From Gammaproteobacteria bacterium (GTDB lineage: Bacteria > Pseudomonadota > Gammaproteobacteria > Arenicellales > Poriferihabitantaceae), in assembly GCA_020027415.1 (NCBI GenBank), contig JAHRAW010000034.1, positions 1 to 22,638 on the forward strand: 22,638 nucleotides of DNA. The letters run 5' to 3'. How positions within the stretch are numbered: the first letter of the stretch is position 1; each line of letters starts with the position of its first letter. This document shows positions 7,354 through 16,058 of this stretch, piece by piece. The position numbers and the translations under genes were made by a program. A model generated the notes under the pieces. It saw nothing but the letters and a program-made list of their open reading frames with translations. It was not told the DNA's origin and searched no databases.

Positions 7354-8498
7354 TGCTTCCTCCATGGTTGCGGTCTCGTATGTCGGTCCACCGCGAGTAG
7401 CAAGCCGATGGCGAGCATGTTGCTGAGCATGCTGGAACCGCCATAACTCATTAGCGGCAAGGTTAAGCCTTTGGTGGGCAGCAACCCGGTGTTGACGCCG
7501 ATGTGGATCGCCGCTTGCAACGCAATCAACAAGCCAATGCCCTGAGCCAGCAAGCCGGCGAACCAATCCCCTTGTTGCAACGCCCGTTTGGCGATGACAA
7601 AAGCTCGCCACAGCAACACCGCGAATAGCATCAGAATGACGAAAATACCGGCGCTGCCGAGTTCTTCGCCGACCACCGCAATCAAAAAATCGTTGCCGGC
7701 GTGCGGCAGATAGGACAACTTTTGGATGCTATTGCCGAGCCCGACGCCGAACCATTGCCCGCGCCCAATGGCGATGAGCGCCTGCACCAACTGAAAGCCG
7801 CTGTTGAATGGATCCTCCCACGGGTCGCGGTAGCCGATTAACCGGGCGATGCGATACGGCGCGCTCCATAGCAACGCCAACAGCAACGCGCTCGCCACGC
7901 CGAGCCCGGCGCAAAAATGCCACAGGCGTACGCCGGCGAGAAACATCATGCCGATGACGCTGGCAGCCAACACCGAGACGGCGCCGAAATCAGGTTCTAA
8001 GATCAGCAGCAAGCAGATGGGGCCGACCACCAAGCCGACATTGACCACCCCCACTTTGAAGCGATGCAGGTGTTCGTGTTTGCGCGCAAAATAGTCGGCG
8101 AAGTAGATGACTACGGCGATTTTCATCAACTCCGATGGCTGAAAACGCAACGCGCCGAATTCAAGCCAGCGCCAACTGCCGTTGATTTGCACGCCGACGC
8201 CGGGCACCAACACCACCGCCAACAGCGCCAAGCAACCGATCAACAACGCCTTGCTCGCCCATTGCAACCATTTGAGTTGCAGCAGCGCAGCGCCCACCAA
8301 CAGCACCGCGCCCAGCCCGATGTGGAGCAGTTGTTTGCCCACTAACTGGGAACTGATTCGCAGACTGGCGCTGTCGGCGGCGATGGAAACTGAATAAACC
8401 ATTACGATGCCAACCGACAACAACGCCGCCACCGCACCCAACAAAATGCTGTCGTAACGCGCGCTGTCCATGGTGCGCCGGGCTTGTAATTTGTTCAT
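7335..8498 (-). CDS. ftsW: Septal peptidoglycan glycosyltransferase FtsW (SEDS family)
   Basis: FtsW is the SEDS-family polymerase that links lipid II into glycan strands at the septum together with FtsI. The 387 residues contain about ten hydrophobic segments. Family landmarks in order are SWRWLEFGALRFQPSELMK (108-126), LEPDFGA (168-174), DPWEDPFNSGFQLVQAL (225-241), GVGLGNSIQKLSYLP (251-265), DFLIAVVGEE (270-279) and LPLMSYGGSS near 347-356. The catalytic Asp is Asp270. The residues just before it read LPHAGND instead of the common LPEAHTD, so the Glu and His-Thr are changed. The start overlaps the murD stop as ATGA and the end overlaps murG by 19 bases. RodA is the alternative family member, but the dcw position argues for FtsW. 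Confidence 0.95.
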   Translation of the reverse strand: MNKLQARRTMDSARYDSILLGAVAALLSVGIVMVYSVSIAADSASLRISSQLVGKQLLHIGLGAVLLVGAALLQLKWLQWASKALLIGCLALLAVVLVPGVGVQINGSWRWLEFGALRFQPSELMKIAVVIYFADYFARKHEHLHRFKVGVVNVGLVVGPICLLLILEPDFGAVSVLAASVIGMMFLAGVRLWHFCAGLGVASALLLALLWSAPYRIARLIGYRDPWEDPFNSGFQLVQALIAIGRGQWFGVGLGNSIQKLSYLPHAGNDFLIAVVGEELGSAGIFVILMLFAVLLWRAFVIAKRALQQGDWFAGLLAQGIGLLIALQAAIHIGVNTGLLPTKGLTLPLMSYGGSSMLSNMLAIGLLLAVDRHTRPQPWRKQCAASW

Positions 8499-9868
8499 TG
8501 CGCGGCCGGGTTGCCGAGCAAGCGCTTGAACGCCAAGCCGCGCTGTTCGTAGTTCTCAAACATGTCAAAACTTGCGCACGCCGGTGAAAACAGCACCACT
8601 TGCCCGGCTTGCGCGGTTTCGGCGGCGAGCGCCACCGCGTGTTGCAAATCCGTGGCTCGGGATACGGTGGTGTCGGCGGCGATGACGTGCGCGATGCGTT
8701 CCGCATCCCGCCCGAAGAGCACCGCATGGCGCACATGTTCGCGCACCGCTTTTTTCAACGGCGAAAAGTCGGCGCCTTTGCCGAGGCCGCCGGCGATCAA
8801 AATGAGGTCGTTGCCGAGTCCTTGAATTGCCGCCACGGTGGCGCCGACATTGGTGCCTTTGGAATCGTTAATCCATTTCACGCCGTTGATTTCCGCGGCC
8901 AATTCGCAACGGTGCTCAAGCCCGCGGTACGCAAGCATGGCGTCCACCACGGGCGCGCTAAGCGGCGCGCCGACCGCGTCCACCAACGCCAACGCGGTCA
9001 GCGCATTGGCGACGTTTTGCTCGCCGCGCCGGCGAAGAGTGAGCCGATCCACCTCCGCTAAAATCGTTTCTCCGCGCCCCAGATAACGGCAACGATTTTG
9101 CGCGGCGTCAATCAAGCCATAATCCACCGCGCGCGGCGGCCGGTTTAAGCCAAACGAAATGGCGCGCGGATGCTGCGCGAGCAACGCGCGCGAAGCCGCG
9201 TCGTCGCGGTTCAGCACGCATACCTTGGCGCCGTCTAAAATCCGCGCTTTGGCTTGAATGTAGTGTGCAGTACTGGGGTAACGATCCAGATGGTCGGCGC
9301 TGATATTGACAATCGCGGCGGCGGCGGCGGTTAGGCTGTGGGTGTTTTCAAGTTGAAAACTGGAGAGTTCCAACACATAAAAATCCGGGCTCGGCGGCGC
9401 CAACAAGTCCAACGCCGGCGTGCCAATGTTGCCGCCGGTCAACACCACCCGCCCCGCCGCCGTTAACATTTCCGCCACTAACATGGTTACCGTGGATTTG
9501 CCGTTGGAGCCGGTGATGGCGATAATCGGCGCCGCGGCGTTTTGCACGAACAATTCAATATCGCCGACCAGCCGCGGCTTGGCTGAGGGCGGCGAGGGCG
9601 GCGGCGAATTTGGCAGCGCAACTCCGGGGCTGACCACCACCTGATCAAATTGCGCGAAACATTCGGTCGGCAAACGCCCGGTGATGATTTCCACCTGCGG
9701 ATAGCGCTCCCGCATTTGCGCTAAGCAAGGCGGCGCATCGCGGGTGTCCGCCACTGTGATGCGTTCGCCGCGCGCCGCCAGATACGCCACCACCGAATAG
9801 CCGGTTTTGCCGGCGCCCAACACCAACGTGGTATGCGGCGGGCGCGCCATTGAGGGAGCGGTTTTCAT
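8495..9868 (-). CDS. murD: UDP-N-acetylmuramoyl-L-alanine--D-glutamate ligase MurD
   Basis: MurD adds D-Glu to UDP-MurNAc-L-Ala with ATP. From the ATG at 9868 the protein is 457 residues (E. coli 438). LVLGAGKTGYSVVAYLAARG opens the N-terminal domain. The ATP loop GSNGKST is at about 120-126. LELSSFQLE, NISADHLDRY, NDSKGTNVGAT, GGLGKGADF and FSPACASFDMFENYEQRG are all present. A proline- and serine-rich stretch at about 87-97 replaces part of the usual loop before VGDIELF. None of the possible starts (GTG 9883, ATG 9868, ATG 9850) has a good SD. The last lies closest to the conserved core, so the exact N-terminus is uncertain. The stop overlaps ftsW by 4 bases. Confidence 0.95.
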   Translation of the reverse strand: MKTAPSMARPPHTTLVLGAGKTGYSVVAYLAARGERITVADTRDAPPCLAQMRERYPQVEIITGRLPTECFAQFDQVVVSPGVALPNSPPPSPPSAKPRLVGDIELFVQNAAAPIIAITGSNGKSTVTMLVAEMLTAAGRVVLTGGNIGTPALDLLAPPSPDFYVLELSSFQLENTHSLTAAAAAIVNISADHLDRYPSTAHYIQAKARILDGAKVCVLNRDDAASRALLAQHPRAISFGLNRPPRAVDYGLIDAAQNRCRYLGRGETILAEVDRLTLRRRGEQNVANALTALALVDAVGAPLSAPVVDAMLAYRGLEHRCELAAEINGVKWINDSKGTNVGATVAAIQGLGNDLILIAGGLGKGADFSPLKKAVREHVRHAVLFGRDAERIAHVIAADTTVSRATDLQHAVALAAETAQAGQVVLFSPACASFDMFENYEQRGLAFKRLLGNPAAQ

Positions 9869-9892
9869 CGGTAGGTTCGGCACGGCGTTGGG

Positions 9893-10975
9893 TTAGCGCA
9901 CCTTCAGCGTCGCCAGCCCGACTAACACCAAAATCAGGCTGATGATCCAGAAACGCACGATGACCCGCGGCTCGGGCCAGCCTTTCAATTCAAAATGATG
10001 GTGCAGCGGCGCCATGCGAAACAATCGGCGCCCGAGCAATTTATAGGTGGCGACTTGCAAAATGACCGACACGGTTTCCATCACGAACACCCCGCCCATG
10101 ATGAACAGCACAATCTCTTGGCGCACGATGACCGCGACCACGCCGATGGCGGCGCCCAACGAGAGCGCGCCGATATCGCCCATGAACACCTGCGCCGGGT
10201 AGGTGTTGAACCACAAGAAGCCAAGCCCGGCGCCCATCAACGCCGAACAGAACACCAACACTTCGCCGGCGCCGACAATGTAGGGAATGCCGAGATAGTC
10301 GGCGTAAATTAAATTTCCGCTGGCATACGCGAAGATGCCCAACGCGCCAGCAACCATCACCGCGGGCATGATCGCCAGTCCGTCCAAGCCGTCGGTTAGG
10401 TTGACGGAATTGCTGGTGCCGACAATGACTAACCAAGCCAACACCACAAAGCCGGACCCCAGCGGGATGACGATGTCTTTGAAAATCGGCACCAACAACG
10501 CCGTTTCCGCCGCCGTGTCGGCGGTGAAATACAGAAACAACGCCGCCAACAAGCCGACTGCGCTTTGGCTGAGGAACTTGTTGCGCGCGCTCATTCCGCG
10601 CGAACTGTTATGCACCAGTTTGCGGTAATCATCCCGCCAGCCGATGACGCCGAAAGCCGCGGTGGTGAACAGAATCACCCAGATAAAACGGTTGCCCAAG
10701 TCGCCCCACAGCAAAGTGGATGCGACCACCGATATTAAAATCAGCGCGCCGCCCATGGTCGGCGTGCCGACCTTGTCAAAATGGGTCGGCGGTCCATCGT
10801 CGCGAACCGTCTGCCCGATTTGATAATCGCTCAAGGTGCGAATCATGCGCGGTCCGAACACAAAGAAAATGGAAAGCGCGGTGAGCACTCCGCAAATGCC
10901 GCGAAAGGTCAAATAACGAAACACGTTAAAAAACCCGTACTGCCCGGAAAGTTGCTCAAATAGCCAAGTCAGCAT
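9893..10975 (-). CDS. mraY: Phospho-N-acetylmuramoyl-pentapeptide transferase MraY
   Basis: MraY transfers phospho-MurNAc-pentapeptide to undecaprenyl phosphate, forming lipid I in the inner membrane. The protein is 360 residues, exactly the E. coli length, with about ten membrane segments. The catalytic Asp residues are in place: Asp115 and Asp116 in GWRDDYRK and Asp267 in FMGDIGALSLG. NLTDGLDGLA (about 192-201) and the cytoplasmic histidine loop MAPLHHHFELKGW (321-333) are also conserved. The ATG at 10975 overlaps the murF stop by 7 bases, and murD begins shortly after the stop. Confidence 0.98.
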   Translation of the reverse strand: MLTWLFEQLSGQYGFFNVFRYLTFRGICGVLTALSIFFVFGPRMIRTLSDYQIGQTVRDDGPPTHFDKVGTPTMGGALILISVVASTLLWGDLGNRFIWVILFTTAAFGVIGWRDDYRKLVHNSSRGMSARNKFLSQSAVGLLAALFLYFTADTAAETALLVPIFKDIVIPLGSGFVVLAWLVIVGTSNSVNLTDGLDGLAIMPAVMVAGALGIFAYASGNLIYADYLGIPYIVGAGEVLVFCSALMGAGLGFLWFNTYPAQVFMGDIGALSLGAAIGVVAVIVRQEIVLFIMGGVFVMETVSVILQVATYKLLGRRLFRMAPLHHHFELKGWPEPRVIVRFWIISLILVLVGLATLKVR

Positions 10976-12438
10976 GATTCGCCTCCGCCTCTCGCCGCCA
11001 GATAACCAGACTCAGGCGGGCAGTGCCGCAACCCGACCACCACCCGTTCCATGGCGGCTACCCGCGAGCCCTTGACTAACACCGCCACGCCGTTTTCCCA
11101 GCGCTCATCTCCATCCAACTGGTGTTGCGGTATCTGCCGCGCCGGTCGGCTTTGCAGTATCCGCACTAGCCGCCGCCGCAACTGGTCAAGGTCTGCATAA
11201 CATTCCGCCGCTTCGCCAAAGCCGCGCGCATACCCCGACAAGCCGCTATCTCCCGCCGCGCCCAGACATAGCAGGTGCTGCACCCCGCAGGCGCGCGCAT
11301 GCGCACCGACTTGAACATGCAGGTCATCGCTGCGCGCGCCCAACTCCGCCATGCCTCCCAGCACCGCGATGCGTTCGCCGTCAAAATCGGCTAACACATC
11401 TAACGCCGCTTGCATACTGACCGGGTTGGCGTTGTAGGTGTCGTCCAACACCAATGTGCTGTTGATTCCCCGAAACGCATCCAATCGCCCCGGCAGACTG
11501 GCGCAACCCTTCTGCAGCCCGTTGCTGATTTGTGCAATGTTAAGCCCGGCGGCGTGTGCAGCGGCGGCCGCGGCGGCGCTGTTCGCCATATTGTGTTTGC
11601 CCGGACGCGGCAAGCAAACCTGCTCCCGCCGCCCCTTAATGTTCAGTTCAAAGTGGTTGCCGGAAAAGCACCCGGCGCCGACCGCGATGGACGAATTTTT
11701 TAACAACGGCTGCGCGCTGAAGCGCACGATGTTGTGCACGCCGAGACGTTGCAATCCGCGTTCCCAGTGGGCGCAAAAATGATCGTCCGCGTTCAGCACC
11801 GCGACGCCATCCGCCGTCAAGCCGCTGAAAATTTCCGCTTTCGCATCGGCGATGCCTTGCAGGTCGGCGAAGCCGGCGAGGTGCGCCGCACCGACATTGT
11901 TAATCAGCGCAATATCCGGGCGCGTGATTTGGCTCAAATATTTGATTTCGCCGGGGCGATTCATGCCCATTTCAATGACCGCATGGGTATGGGCTTTGCG
12001 CAAGCGCAGCAAGGTCAGCGGCACGCCCCACTGATTGTTGAAACTGCCGTGCGGCGCGAGGCAGTTGCCGACTTGATTGAACATAGCGGCAAGCAGCGCG
12101 CTGACGGTGGTTTTGCCGTTGCTACCGGTGACCGCCACCAGCGGACCATGGAAGCGTTTGCGCCAGTGCGCGGCGAGTTGCCCGATGGCGATGGTGGTGT
12201 CGGCCACCTTGATTTGCGCGCTACGGCGGCGGCTGGCGCGCGACACTAAGGTGCCGACCGCGCCGTTGCGGTTGGCTTGCGCGATAAAGTCATGCCCGTC
12301 GTGCCGCGCGCCTTGGATCGCGACGAATAAATCTCCGCGCTGGATGCGCCGCGAGTCAATGACAACCTGTTTGAAGCGACGGTCGGCGCCGGATAATTGA
12401 CCATGCATAAGCGCCGCGGCTTGCGATAATTGCATCAT
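10969..12438 (-). CDS. murF: UDP-N-acetylmuramoyl-tripeptide--D-alanyl-D-alanine ligase MurF
   Basis: MurF attaches D-Ala-D-Ala to the UDP-MurNAc tripeptide, completing the cytoplasmic precursor. From 12438 it is 489 residues, somewhat longer than E. coli (452). VIDSRRIQRGDLFVAI (27-42) is the uridine-binding part of the first domain. The ATP loop TGSNGKTT is at about 104-111. NNVGAAHLAGF, LDDTYNANPVSMQAAL and LGGMAELG follow, and VLVKGSRVAAMERV closes the third domain. The start is the first of two ATG codons overlapping the murE stop as ATGA. The frame extends further upstream into murE but nothing conserved is there. Its substrate D-Ala-D-Ala comes from Ddl, which is not encoded in this window. 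Confidence 0.96.
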   Translation of the reverse strand: MMQLSQAAALMHGQLSGADRRFKQVVIDSRRIQRGDLFVAIQGARHDGHDFIAQANRNGAVGTLVSRASRRRSAQIKVADTTIAIGQLAAHWRKRFHGPLVAVTGSNGKTTVSALLAAMFNQVGNCLAPHGSFNNQWGVPLTLLRLRKAHTHAVIEMGMNRPGEIKYLSQITRPDIALINNVGAAHLAGFADLQGIADAKAEIFSGLTADGVAVLNADDHFCAHWERGLQRLGVHNIVRFSAQPLLKNSSIAVGAGCFSGNHFELNIKGRREQVCLPRPGKHNMANSAAAAAAAHAAGLNIAQISNGLQKGCASLPGRLDAFRGINSTLVLDDTYNANPVSMQAALDVLADFDGERIAVLGGMAELGARSDDLHVQVGAHARACGVQHLLCLGAAGDSGLSGYARGFGEAAECYADLDQLRRRLVRILQSRPARQIPQHQLDGDERWENGVAVLVKGSRVAAMERVVVGLRHCPPESGYLAARGGGESC

Positions 12439-14051
12439 GAGCCGCGCGCCTTGTTTTTCATCGCCTTGCGTTGCAACGCGGCAAGCGCGAGGTCGCGGTC
12501 TTTGCACGCCAGCACGCGCGCGCCGATGGTTTTGGTGGACTCGTGTCCTTTGCCGGCGACCAACACGATATCTTCGCGCGCGGCTTGCCCAATCGCGGTT
12601 TCTATCGCCAGTTGCCGCGCGTGGATGACCGTCGCGCGACTTTGCATGCCGCTGACAATCTGCGCGGCGATGCGCTGCGGATCTTCACTGCGCGGATTGT
12701 CGTCGGTGACGATGACATGGTCGGCGAGCGATTCCGCCACCGCGCCCATTTGCGGCCGCTTGTCGCGGTCGCGGTCGCCGCCGCAGCCGAACACCACCCA
12801 CAACGCGCCTTGGCAAAATTCGGTTAGCGAACCGAGCGCGCTTGCCAGCGCGGCCGGAGTATGCGCGTAATCAATCACCACCGCCGGCTGCGGCTGAGAT
12901 GGCGTTGCGCGTAGCAATTCCATTCTGCCGGGCGGCGCTTGCCAAGCGTCGGCGTGCGCGGCGATTTGCCCAAGATCATACCCGCACGCCAACAGGGCGG
13001 CGATGCTGGCAAGTAAATTGGGAACATTGACCGCGCCTAACAACGGCGAGCAAATGCGCTCAACCCGCCCGCGATATGCCACTTCAAAGGCGATGCCATG
13101 TGCGTTGATTTGCAGATTGCGCGCGCGCACTGCGCCGCCCTGCAAGCCATAACTCACACAACGCGCGGCGCGATGTTTGCGCAACAGTCGGCGACCAAAT
13201 GGGGCGTCCGCGTTCAGCACTGCGCAATGTAGCCCGTCAAACTCAAATAAACGTTGCTTGGCGCGCTCATAGCGCGCCATGTCGCCATGATAATCCAGGT
13301 GGTCGTGGCTGAGATTGGTAAGCACCGCGATATCAAACGCCACTTGCTTGACTCGCCCTTGTTGCAGGCCGTGCGATGAGACTTCCACGCATACCGCAGT
13401 CGCCCGTTCGGCGAGCAACTTGGCGAGAGTGCGCTGGGTGCTGAGCGCATCGGCGGTGGTTAAGGTCGCCGGTTGCAACGCCCCCACAAAGCCGTTGCCA
13501 ATGGTGCCCATCAGCGCGCAGCGTTGCCCGAGCCGATTGAGCGCCTGCGCGAGCAGATACGCGCAGGTGGTTTTTCCGTTGGTGCCGGTGATGCCAAGCA
13601 CGCGCATACGCGCGGAGGGATGTTCAAAAAACCGCGCGGCGATGGCGCCGATATGCGCCGACAAATCCGCCACCTCAAAATTCGGCACTGGTGCGCGATG
13701 GCGGGCTGCATGCGGGTCGCCATCCAATTGCGATTGCAGTTGCGATTGCGCCTGCGGGCGTGGGCGCGAATGCAGATGCGGTACCGGCGCGGTTTTATCG
13801 CGCACCACGGCGATGGCGCCGTTGCGCACCGCCGCGTCAATGTAATCGCGTCCATCGTAGGTCTTGCCGGATACGGCGAGGAATAAATCATTGGCTTTAA
13901 CATGCCGACTGTCCAGACTCAGCCCTTGGATGTCGCGCTCGTGGCACGCATCCACCTGCGCCAAGCCGGCCAGTAGAATCTGCAGCGACTTGCCCGGCGC
14001 ATTGCCCGGCACATTGCTAAGGCTCGGCGGCGACGCCAACGACTGCTTCAT
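12435..14051 (-). CDS. murE: UDP-N-acetylmuramoyl-L-alanyl-D-glutamate--2,6-diaminopimelate ligase MurE
   Basis: MurE adds the third residue of the stem peptide. DDNPR in VIVTDDNPRSEDP is the motif associated with meso-diaminopimelate rather than lysine. The 538 residues exceed the usual 490-500. GLSLDSRHVKANDLFLAV (43-60) opens the uridine-binding domain. The ATP loop GTNGKTT is at 156-162. VEVSSHGLQQGRV, TNLSHDHLDYHGDM, DYAHTPAAL, FGCGGDRDRDKRP and GKGHE complete the Mur ligase pattern. The extra length is partly an insertion at about residues 88-121, rich in Arg, Pro, His, Gln and Ser, encoded by a 12-base tandem repeat and its surroundings. The start overlaps ftsI and the stop overlaps murF, each by 4 bases. 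Confidence 0.96.
   Translation of the reverse strand: MKQSLASPPSLSNVPGNAPGKSLQILLAGLAQVDACHERDIQGLSLDSRHVKANDLFLAVSGKTYDGRDYIDAAVRNGAIAVVRDKTAPVPHLHSRPRPQAQSQLQSQLDGDPHAARHRAPVPNFEVADLSAHIGAIAARFFEHPSARMRVLGITGTNGKTTCAYLLAQALNRLGQRCALMGTIGNGFVGALQPATLTTADALSTQRTLAKLLAERATAVCVEVSSHGLQQGRVKQVAFDIAVLTNLSHDHLDYHGDMARYERAKQRLFEFDGLHCAVLNADAPFGRRLLRKHRAARCVSYGLQGGAVRARNLQINAHGIAFEVAYRGRVERICSPLLGAVNVPNLLASIAALLACGYDLGQIAAHADAWQAPPGRMELLRATPSQPQPAVVIDYAHTPAALASALGSLTEFCQGALWVVFGCGGDRDRDKRPQMGAVAESLADHVIVTDDNPRSEDPQRIAAQIVSGMQSRATVIHARQLAIETAIGQAAREDIVLVAGKGHESTKTIGARVLACKDRDLALAALQRKAMKNKARGS
13728..13751 (+). repeat. 12-base tandem repeat inside murE
   Basis: TTGCGATTGCAG (13728-13739) is followed directly by TTGCGATTGCGC (13740-13751), differing at two positions. 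The unit is in frame with murE on the minus strand and encodes an alternating Gln/Ser/Leu run within the insertion at about residues 99-109. Such a repeat can expand or contract without a frameshift. Confidence 0.7.
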
Positions 14052-15754
14052 GGCTCATCCCCCACCGCGGCGATGGCCGGCGGTGCGGCGTCCGGTTCAA
14101 CATTGTAGAGCCGCATCAGATCTTGCATGAGGTTGGCGAACACCGGCGCCGCCACATCGCCGCCGTAATACAACTTGCCGCGCGGGTCGTCCACCGTCAC
14201 CACGATCACAAACTTAGGTTTGGTAAGCGGGGCGAAGCCGGCGAAGGCGGATAGGTAACGCTCGTTTTGGTAGTTGCCGTGCAGCAGTTTATGGCTGGTG
14301 CCGGTTTTGCCGCCGACCCGATAGCGCGCAATGCGCGCCGACCGCGCGGTGCCGGCGGGCGAGGCGGCGCGTTCCAACATGGCGCGAACCGCGGCCACCG
14401 TGTCGGCGTCAAACACGCGCACGCCGACCGCGCGATAGCCGGGCGCTTGGCGTTGCAAGGTAACCGGGAGTAGCACGCCATCGGTGGCAAACACGCTATA
14501 CGCGCGCGCCAGTTGCAACGGCGTGACCGAAAATCCATAGCCGTATGACAACGCCGCGTGGTCAAGCCGGCGCGGACGTTTTTCCAGCCGACCGGCGGTT
14601 TCTCCGGGCAACTGGGCGGTGCGTTGCCCGAAACCAACTGCGCTCAAGGTGTTAAACAGCGCGTCGTAGGAAAACTCCAGCGCGATTTTGGTGATGCCGA
14701 CATTGCTGGAACGCACCACCACATCGGCCACCGAGAGGGCGCCGTAGTTGCGACTATCCTTGATCCGATGCCCACCGACCTGGTAGTGCCCGGGAGCGGT
14801 ATCCACTATGCTTTCGGCATGCATTTTGCCGCTCTGCAAAGCCATCGCCACGGTGAACGGCTTGATCGTGGAGCCCGGCTCAAACACATCGGTCACGCTG
14901 CGATTTCTAAACGCCCCGCCGGTGATGGTGGCGCGGTCGTTGGGATTGAACTGGGGGGAATTGACCATCGCCAAAATTTCACCGCTGGGAACGGCTAACA
15001 CAACCACGCTGCCGCTGCTCGCTTGGTGTTGTCGCACCGCGCCTTCCAGGTAGTCGCTGGCTAACGCTTGCACGCGCTGGTCAATGCTGATGACTAACTC
15101 ATCCCCGTGCCGCACTTGCTGCAGGCTCTCTACGCTCTCCACATAGTTGCCCGCCCGATCTTTAAGCACGCGGATGCGCCCGCGCGCTCCGCCGAGTTGC
15201 GCTTGGTGGGCGTTCTCCAAACCTTCCTGCCCAACATCATCCACATTGGTGAAGCCAAGCAAGTGCGCGCCCGCCGGACCGCCCGGATAATAACGTTTGT
15301 ATTCCGATTGAACTTCCACCCCGGCAATCTCTAATTGCATGACTTGCTGCGCCAACGCCGGCGGCAAGCGCCGCTTGATATACATAAAATCGGAATTTTT
15401 TTGCTGCTCGCAGCGCGCTTGCAGGCGTTGGCGCGTGACCTGAATTAACTCCACCATCGGCTGCCACTGCCGTTGTTGTTGCGTGGCGCAAAACACCGCC
15501 GGCTCCGCCCATACCGAATCCACCGGCGTGCTGACCGCCAACACCTGTCCGTTGCGGTCCAGAATACGCCCGCGTTGCGGCATCACCGTCCATTCCCGCA
15601 GATACCGCGCATCGCCCTGCGCGCGCAGGAGTTCGTGTTGCACGGTTTGCAAATGCACAACGCGCATGCCCAACAGCAAGAAGCCCAACAGCATCGCGCT
15701 GAACAGAAAATGTTGGCGCCATACTGGCGGTGCGTGATTTTTTTTGCGTGGCAT
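14048..15754 (-). CDS. ftsI: Septal peptidoglycan transpeptidase FtsI (penicillin-binding protein 3)
   Basis: FtsI is the class B penicillin-binding protein that cross-links septal peptidoglycan alongside FtsW. From 15754 it is 568 residues (E. coli 588). A short basic head, MPRKKN, precedes one membrane segment at about 15-33. The pedestal domain begins ARYLREWTVMPQRGRILDRNG. The transpeptidase motifs are STIK at 295-298 (nucleophile Ser295), SSN at 349-351 and KTGT at 483-486. The open frame continues upstream across ftsL, but 15754 is the only sensible start after the ftsL stop. There is no strong SD, and the gap to ftsL is 31 bases. The stop overlaps murE by 4 bases. Confidence 0.97.
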   Translation of the reverse strand: MPRKKNHAPPVWRQHFLFSAMLLGFLLLGMRVVHLQTVQHELLRAQGDARYLREWTVMPQRGRILDRNGQVLAVSTPVDSVWAEPAVFCATQQQRQWQPMVELIQVTRQRLQARCEQQKNSDFMYIKRRLPPALAQQVMQLEIAGVEVQSEYKRYYPGGPAGAHLLGFTNVDDVGQEGLENAHQAQLGGARGRIRVLKDRAGNYVESVESLQQVRHGDELVISIDQRVQALASDYLEGAVRQHQASSGSVVVLAVPSGEILAMVNSPQFNPNDRATITGGAFRNRSVTDVFEPGSTIKPFTVAMALQSGKMHAESIVDTAPGHYQVGGHRIKDSRNYGALSVADVVVRSSNVGITKIALEFSYDALFNTLSAVGFGQRTAQLPGETAGRLEKRPRRLDHAALSYGYGFSVTPLQLARAYSVFATDGVLLPVTLQRQAPGYRAVGVRVFDADTVAAVRAMLERAASPAGTARSARIARYRVGGKTGTSHKLLHGNYQNERYLSAFAGFAPLTKPKFVIVVTVDDPRGKLYYGGDVAAPVFANLMQDLMRLYNVEPDAAPPAIAAVGDEP

Positions 15755-15785
15755 GGCTGAGGCGACCGCACGGCGCGCAAGGCGG

Positions 15786-16058
15786 TTAGCGGTCGTTCTC
15801 CAATTTAATGGTGATGATTTTGTGCGGCGCCGGCGCGTGCATGGCCAATCGTTTGCGCGCTTCATCCGCGATATTGCGCTGCCCCGCCCAAGTCGCTTTT
15901 TCAAGCAACAGCCGCCCTTGTTCGGTTTGCAATTCAATTTTGCGCGCCTCGGTTTTCTGCCAAGCGATAAACGCCAGACGATTTTGATGGCGCACGGTAA
16001 TCACCGACAGCGCGCTTACCATGACCGCCAACCAGCAGAGTAGCGCCCATTTTTTCAT
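15786..16058 (-). CDS. ftsL: Cell division protein FtsL
   Basis: FtsL is a small bitopic divisome protein that pairs with FtsB through a periplasmic coiled coil and binds FtsQ, FtsW and FtsI. The 90 residues start MKKWALLCWLAVMVSALSVI, a short head and one membrane segment at about 4-21. A charged helical stretch rich in Glu, Gln, Lys and Leu follows (about 30-70) and could form the coiled coil. Sequence conservation in this family is weak, so the call rests on size, topology and position between rsmH and ftsI. The start overlaps the rsmH stop as ATGA. Confidence 0.9.
   Translation of the reverse strand: MKKWALLCWLAVMVSALSVITVRHQNRLAFIAWQKTEARKIELQTEQGRLLLEKATWAGQRNIADEARKRLAMHAPAPHKIITIKLENDR

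Noticed and set aside
6286..7611. N-terminal extension of MurG from 7611
   Set aside because: The extension lies within ftsW in another frame and is unlike any MurG. A good SD supports the start at 7353.
13315..13845. Plus-strand open frame opposite murE
   Set aside because: Ser-, Cys- and Arg-rich translation typical of an antisense frame. The murE coding sequence is complete and conserved on the minus strand.
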